Source of the DNA: Winslowiella arboricola
GTDB lineage: Bacteria > Pseudomonadota > Gammaproteobacteria > Enterobacterales > Enterobacteriaceae
Reading direction: 5' to 3'
DNA length: 64,000 nt
NCBI RefSeq assembly: GCF_025527015.1
Contig: NZ_JAODIM010000040.1
Coordinates: 371,320-435,319 of the forward strand
Part shown: positions 8,299-17,136 of the stretch, piece after piece
Position numbering within the stretch: the first letter of the stretch is position 1
Layout: the number at the start of each line of letters is the position of its first letter
The notes under the pieces: generated by a model
What the model saw: only the letters and a program-made list of their open reading frames with translations
Told to the model about the DNA's origin: nothing
The model's database searches: none
Made by a program: the position numbers and the translations under genes

Positions 8299-9287
8299 TA
8301 ATTCGTGGTCGGCGGCTGATCATCACGTTGGGTAATGCGTTGTTGCAGGCGATCCCTGCCGCAGTCGGCATTGTGCTGGTGGTGTTTCTGTTCCTGCAGC
8401 TGGTGCCGGGTGATGCGGTCGATGTGATGGCCAGCCAGTCCGGTAGCGCCACCGCCGAAACCATGGCCTGGCTGCGTGCCGAATACGGTCTGGATAAACC
8501 GGTGCTGGCGCAGTTTGTTAACTATCTCAGCCATCTGGCCCATTTCAGCCTCGGTTACTCACCGCGCTTTGGCACCGATGTCACCAGCCTGATCTTCGGG
8601 CGTCTGCCCGGCACGCTGCTGCTGATGCTGCTGGCCCAGCTGCTGGCGCTGACTATCGGCATTACCTTTGGCGTGGTGATGGCGGTGTGGGCGAATAAGT
8701 GGCCCGATCGGCTGTTAACGGTGATTAATCTGCTGCTCTACTCGCTGCCTGGTTTCTGGATTGGCTTGCTGATCCTGCTGCTGTTCTCGGTGCAACTTGG
8801 CTGGCTGCCCAGCGGCGGCAACCAGACGGTAGGAGCCAGCCTGACGGGCGGGTCAGCGATGCTTGATACGCTGCGCCATGCGCTGTTACCGGTACTGGCG
8901 CTAAGCAGCTACTTTATCGCCATCTATGCGCGCCTGACGCGCAGCGCGATGCTGGAGATCGCCGGACAGGACTTTATCCGCAGCGCCCACGCCCGTGGCC
9001 TGCCTCCGCGCACAGTGATTGTGCGTCATATCCTGCGCTGCGCCCTGATGCCGGTCACCACCGTGGCGGGCATCTACTTTGGCAATCTGCTGGGCGGCGC
9101 AGCAGTTATCGAAACGGTCTTTAACTGGCCGGGGCTGGGTAGCCTGGCGATGGAAGCCATTATCGCCCGCGATTTCAATGTGGTGCTCGGCGTACTGCTG
9201 CTGTCAGCCTTTATGGTCGTGCTGGCCAATATCGCCGTCGATCTGCTGCAAAGCTGGCTGGATCCGCGCATCGGGGGAAGCAAATGA
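8286..9287 (+). CDS. Peptide-type ABC transporter permease (DppB/OppB-like)
   Basis: A 333-residue inner-membrane permease with six predicted membrane segments and the DppB-like features VFLFLQLVPGDAVDV near the start and the EAA loop around DFIRSAHARGLPPRTVIVRHILRCALMP. It forms a heterodimer channel with the next gene product, with which it overlaps by 4 bases (ATGA). It belongs to the same transcription run as the racemase and the double ATPase. Confidence 0.9.
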   Translation: MDPLIIRGRRLIITLGNALLQAIPAAVGIVLVVFLFLQLVPGDAVDVMASQSGSATAETMAWLRAEYGLDKPVLAQFVNYLSHLAHFSLGYSPRFGTDVTSLIFGRLPGTLLLMLLAQLLALTIGITFGVVMAVWANKWPDRLLTVINLLLYSLPGFWIGLLILLLFSVQLGWLPSGGNQTVGASLTGGSAMLDTLRHALLPVLALSSYFIAIYARLTRSAMLEIAGQDFIRSAHARGLPPRTVIVRHILRCALMPVTTVAGIYFGNLLGGAAVIETVFNWPGLGSLAMEAIIARDFNVVLGVLLLSAFMVVLANIAVDLLQSWLDPRIGGSK

Positions 9288-10171
9288 AAACTGTCGTCGA
9301 ACCGATCCATGCCGCGCCATCGCCGGTACCGGATATCAGGCATGCCCGGCTGCACCGCTTCTGGCGCACCGCCGAAGGTGTTTGCGGATTCCTGCTATTA
9401 ACGGCGGTGCTGATTATGGCGTTGATTGCGCCGTGGGCGTTTCCCGGCGATCCGCTGGAGATGGTGGCGCAACCTTTTCTCTGGCCGGGTGAAGATGCGC
9501 AGTTTCCGCTGGGCACCGATTCATTAGGTCGCGATGTTGCCGCCGGTATTTTTCATGGTGCGCAGGTCTCGCTGCAAATTGGCTGTGCGGCGGTAGCCAT
9601 CAGTCTGCTGCTGGGCGTGGTGGCAGGCGCCGCAGCTGGCTATTTCGGCGGCTGGCTGGATCGCGTGGTTATCCGCGTGGCGGAGCTGTTCCAGACCTTC
9701 CCCTCGTTTCTGCTGGTGGTAGTGCTGGTGGCTATCGGACAGCCGACGGTCGGTTATATCGCCTTCGCCATCGGCCTCGCTTCCTGGCCGATGATTGCCC
9801 GCCTGGTGCGCACCGAATGCCGCCAGCTGCGTTCGCAGGATTTTATCCTCGCGGCGCAAACCCTTGGCTACAGCCATCTGCGGATTATTTTTCGCGAGCT
9901 GTTACCAAATCTGCTGCCAACGCTGGTAATCAGCATTTCGGTGCTGATGGCTTCCGCCATTCTGACCGAATCATCACTGGCGTTTCTGGGCTTTAGCGAT
10001 CCTAACCGTATTAGTTGGGGATCGATGATTGGTGACGGACGTCAGTCATTACAGAACGCCTGGTATCTGGCGGTACTGCCGGGCGGCGCGCTGGCGATCA
10101 CCATCCTCGCGCTGAATCTGTTGGGTGACGCGCTAAACGATGCGCTTAATCCACGTCGTAAAGGAAACTGA
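9284..10171 (+). CDS. Peptide-type ABC transporter permease (DppC/OppC-like)
   Basis: A 295-residue membrane protein with the DppC hallmarks FPLGTDSLGRDVAAGIFHGAQ after the first membrane helix, the EAA loop DFILAAQTLGYSHLRIIFRELLPN, and SLAFLGFSDPNRISWGSMI near the end. It pairs with the upstream DppB-like permease. The ATPase gene starts 3 bases after its stop. Confidence 0.9.
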   Translation: MKTVVEPIHAAPSPVPDIRHARLHRFWRTAEGVCGFLLLTAVLIMALIAPWAFPGDPLEMVAQPFLWPGEDAQFPLGTDSLGRDVAAGIFHGAQVSLQIGCAAVAISLLLGVVAGAAAGYFGGWLDRVVIRVAELFQTFPSFLLVVVLVAIGQPTVGYIAFAIGLASWPMIARLVRTECRQLRSQDFILAAQTLGYSHLRIIFRELLPNLLPTLVISISVLMASAILTESSLAFLGFSDPNRISWGSMIGDGRQSLQNAWYLAVLPGGALAITILALNLLGDALNDALNPRRKGN

Positions 10172-10174
10172 ATC

Positions 10175-11833
10175 ATGGCGAAGCTGCTTGAGTTTGAAAA
10201 CTTTTCCGCCAGTTTTGGCGATCAGCGTGCGGTGCGCAATCTCAATCTTGCACTGCAACAGGGTGAGTTTCTGGCGCTGGTGGGAGAATCTGGCTGCGGT
10301 AAATCGATTACCGCGCTGTCAGCGATGCGGCTGGCGCCGGAGAATGCGCGGTTGTCCGGCGCGATACGCTATCAGGGTCGCGATCTGCTGAGCGCTCCGG
10401 CGGCAACAGTGCGGGGTTTACGCGGCAATGAAATCTCGATGATTTTTCAGGAGCCAATGACCTCGCTTAATCCGGTGCTGACCATCGGCCAGCAGCTGAC
10501 TGAGACACTGCGCTGCCATCGCGCGATCTCAGGCCGCGCCGCACGCCAGCAGGCGATCGATCTGCTGGATCGGGTGAATATTCCGCACGCGGCGCGCCGG
10601 GTGGATGACTACGCCCACCACTTTTCCGGTGGTCAGCGTCAGCGCATTATGATTGCGCTGGCTGTCGCCTGCGAGCCAAAGCTGCTGATTGCCGATGAAC
10701 CCACTACCGCGCTGGATGTCACGGTGCAGCAGCAAATCCTCAGCCTGCTGGATCGCCTGCGCCATGAGCTGAAGATGGGCGTGCTGTTTATCACTCACGA
10801 TCTCGGCCTGGTCGAGCAGCGCGCCGACCGGGTAGCGGTGATGTATCAGGGGCAGAAAGTCGAGGAGAACAGTAAAACCGCACTGTTCCACCAGCCGAAG
10901 CATGCTTACAGCCGCGGATTATTGGCCGCCTCACTGCATAGTATGGAAGCACCGCATTACCTCAGTCAGCGGCTGACCGAGATTGTGCATCAGCCGGAAG
11001 CGGCTCCGCGCCTGATTACGCCGCCGCTACGCAGCTTCGCGCCGCTAAATCGTCTTGCGCCGCCGTTACTGCAACTGGAAGATGTCAGCTTTAACTATGC
11101 CGCTGATAGCGGGTCTGCCGGAGTAAAGAATATCTCGCTGACCCTTCAGCCTGGCGAAACCCTCGGGCTGGTCGGTGAGTCCGGCTGTGGTAAATCGACG
11201 CTGTCGAAGCTGATCCTGCGCCTGCTCACGCCTGACAGCGGTAAGATCTGGCTGGATGGCCATGAGATCGCGCAGTGGCGATCGGCGCAACTGGCGCCGC
11301 TGCGTCAGCGCATGCAGATGGTGTTTCAGGATCCTTACGCCTCACTGAATCCACGTCATACCATTGAAGAGATCCTGACTACGCCGTTGCGCGTCCATCG
11401 ACCAGAGAGCCGCGCCAGCCATGCCCAGAGCGTGCGTCAGGTACTGGATCAGGTCGGTTTACCGCAGAGTGCCTTAAAACGGCTGCCGCATGCATTTTCC
11501 GGCGGCCAGCGTCAGCGTATTGGCATTGCGCGTGCGCTGATTGTCGATCCCGCACTGCTGATCTGTGATGAACCGGTCTCCGCGCTTGATGTCTCGGTTC
11601 AGGCGCAGATCCTTAATCTGCTGGTCGATCTGAAGCATGAACGTCAGCTGTCGCTGCTGTTTATCTCCCACGATCTGGCAGTGGTAAAATATATCGCCGA
11701 CCGCGTAATGGTGATGTATCAGGGTGAAACGGTGGAGCAAGGCGATCATCAGCAGATCTGGCATCAGCCGCAGCATCCGTATACCCGGCAGTTATTGCAG
11801 TCGCTGGCAGGACGCCGTGAAGCGGCGGCGTGA
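10175..11833 (+). CDS. Double ABC ATPase for peptide-type transporter (GsiA/YejF-like fusion)
   Basis: A 552-residue protein with two complete nucleotide-binding domains, equal to a DppD-DppF fusion. Each half has a Walker A GESGCGKS (about residues 34 and 334), an FSGGQRQR signature and a Walker B ending in DEP. The first domain is followed by a short oligopeptide-transporter C-terminal segment (HAYSRGLL), the second by [11 protein letters not shown]. It powers import through the two permeases encoded just upstream. With the family 5 binding protein at 5663, the transporter set is complete. Confidence 0.9.
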   Translation: MAKLLEFENFSASFGDQRAVRNLNLALQQGEFLALVGESGCGKSITALSAMRLAPENARLSGAIRYQGRDLLSAPAATVRGLRGNEISMIFQEPMTSLNPVLTIGQQLTETLRCHRAISGRAARQQAIDLLDRVNIPHAARRVDDYAHHFSGGQRQRIMIALAVACEPKLLIADEPTTALDVTVQQQILSLLDRLRHELKMGVLFITHDLGLVEQRADRVAVMYQGQKVEENSKTALFHQPKHAYSRGLLAASLHSMEAPHYLSQRLTEIVHQPEAAPRLITPPLRSFAPLNRLAPPLLQLEDVSFNYAADSGSAGVKNISLTLQPGETLGLVGESGCGKSTLSKLILRLLTPDSGKIWLDGHEIAQWRSAQLAPLRQRMQMVFQDPYASLNPRHTIEEILTTPLRVHRPESRASHAQSVRQVLDQVGLPQSALKRLPHAFSGGQRQRIGIARALIVDPALLICDEPVSALDVSVQAQILNLLVDLKHERQLSLLFISHDLAVVKYIADRVMVMYQGETVEQGDHQQIWHQPQHPYTRQLLQSLAGRREAAA

Positions 11834-11852
11834 TTTTAATGGAGGTTGTGCA

Positions 11853-12191
11853 ATGAAAAAGGCTTTACTTATTTCCGGGCTGCTGTTTTCTGTATCTGTT
11901 GCAGCCAAAACCCCTGATTGCCATTCCTGGCCGATGAATATGGCGGAAGTCTGGCTGAAAAACGAAAAAATCGTGGATATAAACCAACTGGATGAACCAA
12001 AGACAGAGTTCAAATTACTCGCCTCTGAAAAGAAAAAGGAGGGTTTGTATACTCAGGTTTCTCATTTTGTCTTTCATGATAAGCACGGCAAATCTTACAA
12101 CCTGATTACACAAAGTGATGCCACTCAGGAAGAGTGCTCTGCCAGTGAAGTAAACGTTTTCCAGGTGTCAAAAACCGCTATTAATCACTAA
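11853..12191 (+). CDS. Small secreted protein of unknown function at the operon end
   Basis: A 112-residue protein starting MKKALLISGLLFSVSVAAKTPDC, a clear signal peptide with cleavage near AAK. The mature part is ~94 residues, with two Cys (DCHSW and QEECSAS) that could form a disulfide. GGAGG lies 8 bases before the ATG and the gene begins 19 bases after the ATPase stop, so it is probably co-transcribed. Codon use looks more AT-rich than in the transporter genes, so it may be a later arrival. I do not recognise the family. Confidence 0.7.
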   Translation: MKKALLISGLLFSVSVAAKTPDCHSWPMNMAEVWLKNEKIVDINQLDEPKTEFKLLASEKKKEGLYTQVSHFVFHDKHGKSYNLITQSDATQEECSASEVNVFQVSKTAINH

Positions 12192-12223
12192 TGTTTATTG
12201 AGCAAAAAGGGGGCGTCCCCCTG

Positions 12224-12390
12224 AGCTGGTCAGTTAAGAAAAATAGAGTTGAAAGTGGCCGTTTACGGGCGGCGAGAACGCCGCCCCTACAGAAATTTAT
12301 AGGTTTATGTAGGGGCGGCGTTCTCGCCGCCCATGCCGATGATATGCACCATGACGAGGTGCGAGGCGTTTGAAATCTGCTTAACCTTAT
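12224..12390. repeat. ~170 bp composite palindromic repeat, right copy (inverted)
   Basis: Inverted partner of the element at 7278-7448. It has the same perfect 25-base arms (12267-12291 and 12308-12332) around a 16-base loop, with matching outer flanks. It lies between convergent genes, so it may also act as a transcription barrier. The pair encloses 4.8 kb holding the racemase, permeases, ATPase and small secreted protein. Confidence 0.8.
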
Positions 12391-12412
12391 GGATTTACCC
12401 TTACCCTGGCAG

Positions 12413-13369
12413 TTATTCAGCCAGATTAACCACATGGCTGGCGATATCCGGTAATGCTTTGATAATTCCCTGCTGCTGATACCAGGCGGCGATATGCGCG
12501 ATATGCGCCACCTCTTTCTCACCTACGGTGGTAACCGGCACGGTATTGACGTTACCCAGCTGCTGCGCCAGTGCATCACCTGGTTGGCCCATCTGTGACG
12601 CCCAGATTTTACCCGCCTCCAGCGGATGCGCTTTCGCCCAGGCATTCTCCTGTTGCAACACCTCGTAGACCCATTTCAGCACCTGCGGATGTTGCTGATA
12701 GAAAGCATCGCTGACAAAGTAGCCGGCGGCATTTTCCGATCCTACCGCTTTGCCATTGCTTAGCAGGCGGGCATCGTAGCTCTGTTGCGCCAGTGACAGG
12801 AACGGATCCCAGATAGCCCAGGCATCAACATGGCCGCCAACAAAAGCGGTGCCGGTGTCAGACGGACTGAGATAGACCTTTTGCACCGTATCTTCCGCCA
12901 GCCCGGCGCTGCTTAGCGCGCGTGACAGCAGATACTCGCCGGTGCCGCCTTTATTAACCGCCACCTTTTTGCCGCGCAGGTCGGCGATGCTGTTTATCGG
13001 GCTGTCTTTGCGCACCACAATCCCCTCGCCGTCGGCGGGCATCGCCTGATAAGCGAAGAAGCGTAGTGGCGATCCGGCGGCAATGGCGGTGACAAAGGCG
13101 GTGGAGCTGCCGGTGGTCATATCAATCGAGCCAACATTTAGTGCCTCATAAGCTGGTGCCGCAGCGGAAAACGGCCCCGCCCACTGCACCTTGACCTGAT
13201 GGGCCGCCAGCGATTTTTCCAGTGTGCCTTTCTCTTTTGCCAGCGCCAGATCGGTTGGCCCACGCAAAAAACCAATACGTAAGGTGATCTCATCAGCGGC
13301 GTGCGCCCCGCTCAGCGCGCTGCAAAGCAGCAGTGCGCCCAGCCAGCCGTTTTTTTTCCAGAGGGTCAT
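12413..13369 (-). CDS. ABC transporter substrate-binding protein, aliphatic sulfonate type (SsuA-like)
   Basis: A 318-residue periplasmic protein with a signal peptide ending SGAHA. Typical SsuA/NMT1 features are LRIGFLRGPTDLALAKEKGTLEK, GSIDMTTGSSTAFVTAIAAG, LRGKKVAVNKGGTGEYLL and VDAWAIWDPFLSLAQ. SsuA captures alkanesulfonates for import. Its start overlaps the stop of the upstream SsuA-like gene by 4 bases. No ssuB or ssuC lies next to it, so it either uses a permease encoded elsewhere or a different one. Confidence 0.85.
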   Translation of the reverse strand: MTLWKKNGWLGALLLCSALSGAHAADEITLRIGFLRGPTDLALAKEKGTLEKSLAAHQVKVQWAGPFSAAAPAYEALNVGSIDMTTGSSTAFVTAIAAGSPLRFFAYQAMPADGEGIVVRKDSPINSIADLRGKKVAVNKGGTGEYLLSRALSSAGLAEDTVQKVYLSPSDTGTAFVGGHVDAWAIWDPFLSLAQQSYDARLLSNGKAVGSENAAGYFVSDAFYQQHPQVLKWVYEVLQQENAWAKAHPLEAGKIWASQMGQPGDALAQQLGNVNTVPVTTVGEKEVAHIAHIAAWYQQQGIIKALPDIASHVVNLAE

Positions 13370-14223
13370 GCGTTGCTCCGTGGTGTTAACGAAAAAGAGG
13401 TGTCAATAAAACCGGCCGCGTACAGGTCATCAGCCTGCTGTTGTTGCTCATCAAGCAGTGCGGCATCGGCAGGGATAATCCCCCAGGGGCGGGCAGCGAG
13501 CGTGCTCTGCCACTCTTCACGGGTAATGGTGTTATTCAGATGCAGGTGCAGTAAGTCGGCCACGTCCGGCTGATGCTGCGCAATCCAGCGATCGTTGTGC
13601 TGGAGTTGCGCCACCAGCCAGGCAGCGGCCTGCGGATGGGCCGCAGTCCAGCCGCGGCGCGTCCAGAATAGTGAACGATTGACGATTAACTCACCCACTT
13701 CAGCAATACGCTGCACGCCAGCAGTGGCGGCAGCGCGCGTCAGCCAGGGATCAATCGCCAGCCAGCCATCAATCTCACCATTCAGCAGCGCATCCAGCGC
13801 CGCCTGTCCGCGCAGATCCTGTAAATCGATATCGTCACGGCGCAGCCCCTGCTGCTGTAACAGACGCGCCAGAAAGTGATCGGTAAAGGAGCCTGGCATC
13901 GCCGCCAGACGTTTACCGCGCAGCGAGGTCAGATCATTGCCTGCCGCGCTCAGTAAGGCGCAGTTAGCATCACGTGGCGTGGAGCTGGCAAGGTAAGCGA
14001 CATCCAGCCCGCTTGCCGCGCTGGTGACCGGCGGGGTCGAGCCGGTGCCCACGATATCCAGCTGATCCTCACGTAACAGGCGGCCACTGTCACCGCCCTG
14101 CTGATAGTCGAGCCAGGCGATCTGCCAGCCTTGCTGCTGCGCAGCAGACTCCAGCACGCCGCGATGGCGTAAAATAAACAGTGAGAGATTATTAGGGTGG
14201 CTGCCGAGACGGATCTGCATCAC
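13366..14223 (-). CDS. SsuA-like substrate-binding domain protein without signal peptide
   Basis: A 285-residue protein with the same fold cues as SsuA: a periplasmic-binding start (IRLGSHPNNLSLFILRHRGVLE), DIVGTGSTPPVTSAASG, LRGKRLAAMPGSFTDHFLA, and GEIDGWLAIDPWL. It starts straight at strand 1 with no signal peptide, so as annotated it would stay in the cytoplasm. It overlaps the flanking genes by 4 bases on both sides. It could be a cytoplasmic sensor or carrier for sulfonates, or the product may be exported by an unseen route. Family fairly sure, role unknown. Confidence 0.75.
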   Translation of the reverse strand: MMQIRLGSHPNNLSLFILRHRGVLESAAQQQGWQIAWLDYQQGGDSGRLLREDQLDIVGTGSTPPVTSAASGLDVAYLASSTPRDANCALLSAAGNDLTSLRGKRLAAMPGSFTDHFLARLLQQQGLRRDDIDLQDLRGQAALDALLNGEIDGWLAIDPWLTRAAATAGVQRIAEVGELIVNRSLFWTRRGWTAAHPQAAAWLVAQLQHNDRWIAQHQPDVADLLHLHLNNTITREEWQSTLAARPWGIIPADAALLDEQQQQADDLYAAGFIDTSFSLTPRSNA

Positions 14224-15359
14224 TTCGGCTCCACTTCACTGACCGGACGATCCCACAGATTGCCCCAGGTAAAGGTATCATGGCGATCGGCCGCCGGACT
14301 TTCGTCACGCATGACATCCAGCAGTGGCATCACTAACTCGCTGAAACGATAGGCCTCTTCCAGCAGCGGGAAACCAGAAAGGATAAACACTTCAACCCCC
14401 GCATCCTGATAGGCGCGCAGCGTACGTTCTACCGTCTCAGGGCTGCCAACAATCGCAGTGCCGGGGCCGGGACGCACCAGCCCGATACCTGCCCACAAAC
14501 CGGGATAGATTTCCAGGTCGCGCGCATTGTCCGGGCGCTGATTATTGTGCAGCGCGCCCATTCGCGCCTGCCCTACCGAGTCGGAGCCTTGCGCCAGCTG
14601 CCGCCGCGCCTGGATCGCCTTATCATCCATCGAGGCATAGAGCTCATCCACCGCCTGCCAGGCGCGCTCATCGGTTTCCCGCACAATCACATACAGCCGG
14701 ATGCCAAAGCGCAACTGACGGCCATATTTCGCCGCCCGCGCCTTCACTTCCGCAATTTTCTCTGCGGCCTGCGGCGGGGTTTCCCCCCACGAGAGATAAG
14801 TATCAATATGCTGCGCCGCGACCTCCTGTGCCGCAGCGGATGAACCACCGAACCACAGCGGCGGCGGTGGATAGCCACCATTACTCAGCGCCAGTTTTGC
14901 CGACGAGATCTGATAATGGTCGCCGTCGAAGTCGACCTGCTGCTCTGCCAGCAACGGGCGCAGCACACGCAGAAACTCATCACTCAGCGCATAGCGTTCA
15001 TCATGGTCCAGATGCATGCCGTACGCGCCGAGGGTGTTTTTATCGCCACTGACTACATTCAGCAGCACGCGTCCTTTGGAGAACTGATTAAAGGTGACCG
15101 CCATTTTCGCCAGCAGCGTCGGCGAAATCAGGCCTGGCTGGATAGCGATCAGAAATTTCATCCGCTCGGTATAGGGGATCAGCGATGCGCCGAGGATCCA
15201 GGGATCGTGCGCGCCGGTGGCGAGGAGCGCACCGGTAAAGCCGAGATGATCAACCGCGCGCGCCACCTGCTGAAAATAGGCGTAATTCACCTGACGACTG
15301 CCGCTGGCAGTCCAGGGTTGCGGGCCGTCTGGCGCGGTGAGATACCAGTAAATTTCCAT
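14220..15359 (-). CDS. ssuD: FMNH2-dependent alkanesulfonate monooxygenase-like (SsuD family)
   Basis: A 379-residue luciferase-like flavin monooxygenase, the length of SsuD. It shows MEIYWYLTAPDGPQPW, HDPWILGASLIPYTERMKFLIAIQPG, VSGDKNTLGAYG and LWFGGSSAAAQEVAAQH. SsuD releases sulfite from alkanesulfonates using FMNH2 from a reductase (SsuE), which is not encoded here. The ATG at 15359 is preferred over the GTG one codon earlier; AGGA lies 9 bases upstream. It leads a three-gene overlapping operon with two SsuA-like proteins. Related enzymes act on sulfones or other substrates, so the exact substrate is uncertain. Confidence 0.82.
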   Translation of the reverse strand: MEIYWYLTAPDGPQPWTASGSRQVNYAYFQQVARAVDHLGFTGALLATGAHDPWILGASLIPYTERMKFLIAIQPGLISPTLLAKMAVTFNQFSKGRVLLNVVSGDKNTLGAYGMHLDHDERYALSDEFLRVLRPLLAEQQVDFDGDHYQISSAKLALSNGGYPPPPLWFGGSSAAAQEVAAQHIDTYLSWGETPPQAAEKIAEVKARAAKYGRQLRFGIRLYVIVRETDERAWQAVDELYASMDDKAIQARRQLAQGSDSVGQARMGALHNNQRPDNARDLEIYPGLWAGIGLVRPGPGTAIVGSPETVERTLRAYQDAGVEVFILSGFPLLEEAYRFSELVMPLLDVMRDESPAADRHDTFTWGNLWDRPVSEVEPK

Positions 15360-15470
15360 CACGTTGTGTCCTGGCTGAAAAAAAGAACCACAGCAATAGC
15401 AAATCCGTCAGCCAGTGAAAAACAATCAAAATGGGTAAGCTTTGCCTGAATGCGGCATTAGAGGACATAA

Positions 15471-15598
15471 GGCGGCGAGAACGCCGCACTGACTGTCCCT
15501 TCCCCCGTGAAGCGGGGGAAGGGACAGGATGGGGGATTAAAAACTGAGATCTCAGGACGTTATTCCCCCCCAGACCCTCCCCCATAAATGGGGGAGGG
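15471..15598. repeat. Cluster of palindromic elements between ssuD and pheC
   Basis: Four dyads are packed into the 240-base gap. A shortened copy of the window's REP-like core lies at 15471-15488 (GGCGGCGAGAACGCCGC). A perfect 13-base stem TGTCCCTTCCCCC with a 7-base loop lies at 15494-15526. A CTGAGATCTCAG palindrome lies at 15544-15555. A perfect 11-base stem CCCTCCCCCAT with a 2-base loop lies at 15575-15598, just after the pheC stop. The last may help end pheC transcription. No gene is visible in the gap. Confidence 0.65.
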
Positions 15599-15600
15599 GA

Positions 15601-16365
15601 TCAGATAGCCAGCCACTGGCCGACAATCTTCTGATACTCGCCGGTAGCGGTACTCAGATGCAGCCACTGATCGACGTACAGCTTCCAGCTGATATCATCG
15701 CGCGGCAACATATAGGCTTTTTCGCCATACTGCATCGGCTTATCCGGGTTGACCGCACACAGTTGCGGATAGCGTTTCTGCTGATACAGCGCTTCCGAAG
15801 CATCAGTGATCATCACATCGGCTTTGTTATCCACCAGCTGCTGGAAGATAGTGACATTGTCGTGGAACAGGGTCAGATTGCCGTTGGGCAGATGGCTATG
15901 AACAAAGGCTTCATTGGTGCCGCCCGCCGGTTCCACCAGTCGTACCTGCGGCTGGTTCAGCTGTTCGATGGTCTGATATTTCTTTTTATCGGTGCAACGT
16001 ACCAGCGGGATTTTACCGTCGGTGCCCAGCGGATTAGCAAACCACGCGGTTTGCTGACGTTTCAGCGTCACCGAGACCCCGCCCAGCGCGATATCGCACT
16101 GCTTCGCGAGGAAATCCGGCGTCAGGGTTTTCCATGTGGTCGCTACCCAGTTTACTTTTGCCCCGAGGCTCGCTGCCAGCGACTGCGCCATGGCGATATC
16201 AATGCCTTCATAGCTGCCGTCAGTGCGCAAAAACGTATAGGGTTTGTAATCACCGGTGGTACAAACGTTCAGGGTTTTGCTCTGCATCACGCGATCAAGA
16301 TGTGACTGCGCGCTGGCGCTACCGGCCACCAACATCAATGTCACGGCCCATAATTTATTTATCAC
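15601..16365 (-). CDS. pheC: Periplasmic cyclohexadienyl (prephenate/arogenate) dehydratase
   Basis: A 254-residue protein with a signal peptide ending GSASA. It has a family 3 solute-binding fold, and its blocks match cyclohexadienyl dehydratase: TTGDYKPYTF, GGTNEAFVHSHL, DNVTIFQQLVDNKADVMITDA, LCAVNPDKP, EKAYMLPRDD and YVDQWLHLS. PheC turns prephenate or arogenate into phenylpyruvate or phenylalanine in the periplasm, and such enzymes are known from Pseudomonas and from Erwinia herbicola (Pantoea). It stands alone and diverges from mdaB. A plain polar amino acid-binding protein is the alternative, but the match to PheC is close over the whole length. Confidence 0.8.
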   Translation of the reverse strand: MINKLWAVTLMLVAGSASAQSHLDRVMQSKTLNVCTTGDYKPYTFLRTDGSYEGIDIAMAQSLAASLGAKVNWVATTWKTLTPDFLAKQCDIALGGVSVTLKRQQTAWFANPLGTDGKIPLVRCTDKKKYQTIEQLNQPQVRLVEPAGGTNEAFVHSHLPNGNLTLFHDNVTIFQQLVDNKADVMITDASEALYQQKRYPQLCAVNPDKPMQYGEKAYMLPRDDISWKLYVDQWLHLSTATGEYQKIVGQWLAI

Positions 16366-16525
16366 TGCACTGCCCTCTTTTCTGTTTTTTTATCGGCGGA
16401 AACCTTACCCCAGCCATCACCATTATTGCTGCCGAAGCAAAGGTGTTGTGATCAATCGCACATTTTTCTCTGGCCGCTACCAGCGTACACTGACTTAAAT
16501 TCATGAACTGGAGAAGAAAAAGCGC

Positions 16526-17107
16526 ATGAGCAAGATTTTTATTATTGATGCGGGCAAATCGTTTGCCCATTCCAAAGGTGAGCTAAACCATACCCTGACC
16601 AACGTTGCCGCCACTTTCCTGCGCGATAACGGCCATGATGTCGAGATTACCGTGGTGGATGACGGTTATGATGTGGCTACCGAAATTGAGAAGTACCTCG
16701 CAGCAGATACCGTAATTTATCAGATGCCAGGCTGGTGGATGGGTGAGCCATGGACCCTGAAAAAATATATCGATGAAGTGTTTACCGAAGGTCACGGCAA
16801 GCTGTATGCCAGTGATGGCCGTACACGCTCCGATGCGGCGAAAAAATATGGTTCCGGCGGCCTGATCCAGGGCAAGACCTATATGTTGTCGCTGACCTGG
16901 AACGCACCACTGCAGGCCTTTACCGATCCGGAACAGTTCTTTGAAGGTGTCGGCGTCGATGGGTTGTATCTGCATTTCCATAAAGCAAACCAGTTCCTCG
17001 GCATGGAAGGATTACCCACCTTTATCTGCAACGATGTGATGAAGCTGCCTGATGTTCCACGCGATATCGCGCGTTATCGTGAGCATCTCGGTAAGATCTT
17101 TGCTTAA
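16526..17107 (+). CDS. mdaB: NADPH:quinone oxidoreductase MdaB
   Basis: A 193-residue flavodoxin-fold quinone reductase with the MdaB signatures QMPGWWMGEPWTLKKYIDEVF, TEGHGKLYASDGRTR, KKYGSGGLIQGKTYMLSLTWNAP and FHKANQFLGMEGLPTF. It reduces quinones by two electrons with FAD and NADPH, protecting against redox stress. As in E. coli it is followed by ygiN, whose product acts on the same quinone pool. GGAG lies 12 bases before the ATG. Confidence 0.95.
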   Translation: MSKIFIIDAGKSFAHSKGELNHTLTNVAATFLRDNGHDVEITVVDDGYDVATEIEKYLAADTVIYQMPGWWMGEPWTLKKYIDEVFTEGHGKLYASDGRTRSDAAKKYGSGGLIQGKTYMLSLTWNAPLQAFTDPEQFFEGVGVDGLYLHFHKANQFLGMEGLPTFICNDVMKLPDVPRDIARYREHLGKIFA

Positions 17108-17136
17108 CTTAGTTATTCCCTTTCAGGAGTCGCAGT

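Noticed and set aside
7278..12390. Insertion sequence or CRISPR array in the repeat-rich zone
   Set aside because: No transposase frame lies between or inside the repeats, and there are no evenly spaced direct repeats with spacers.
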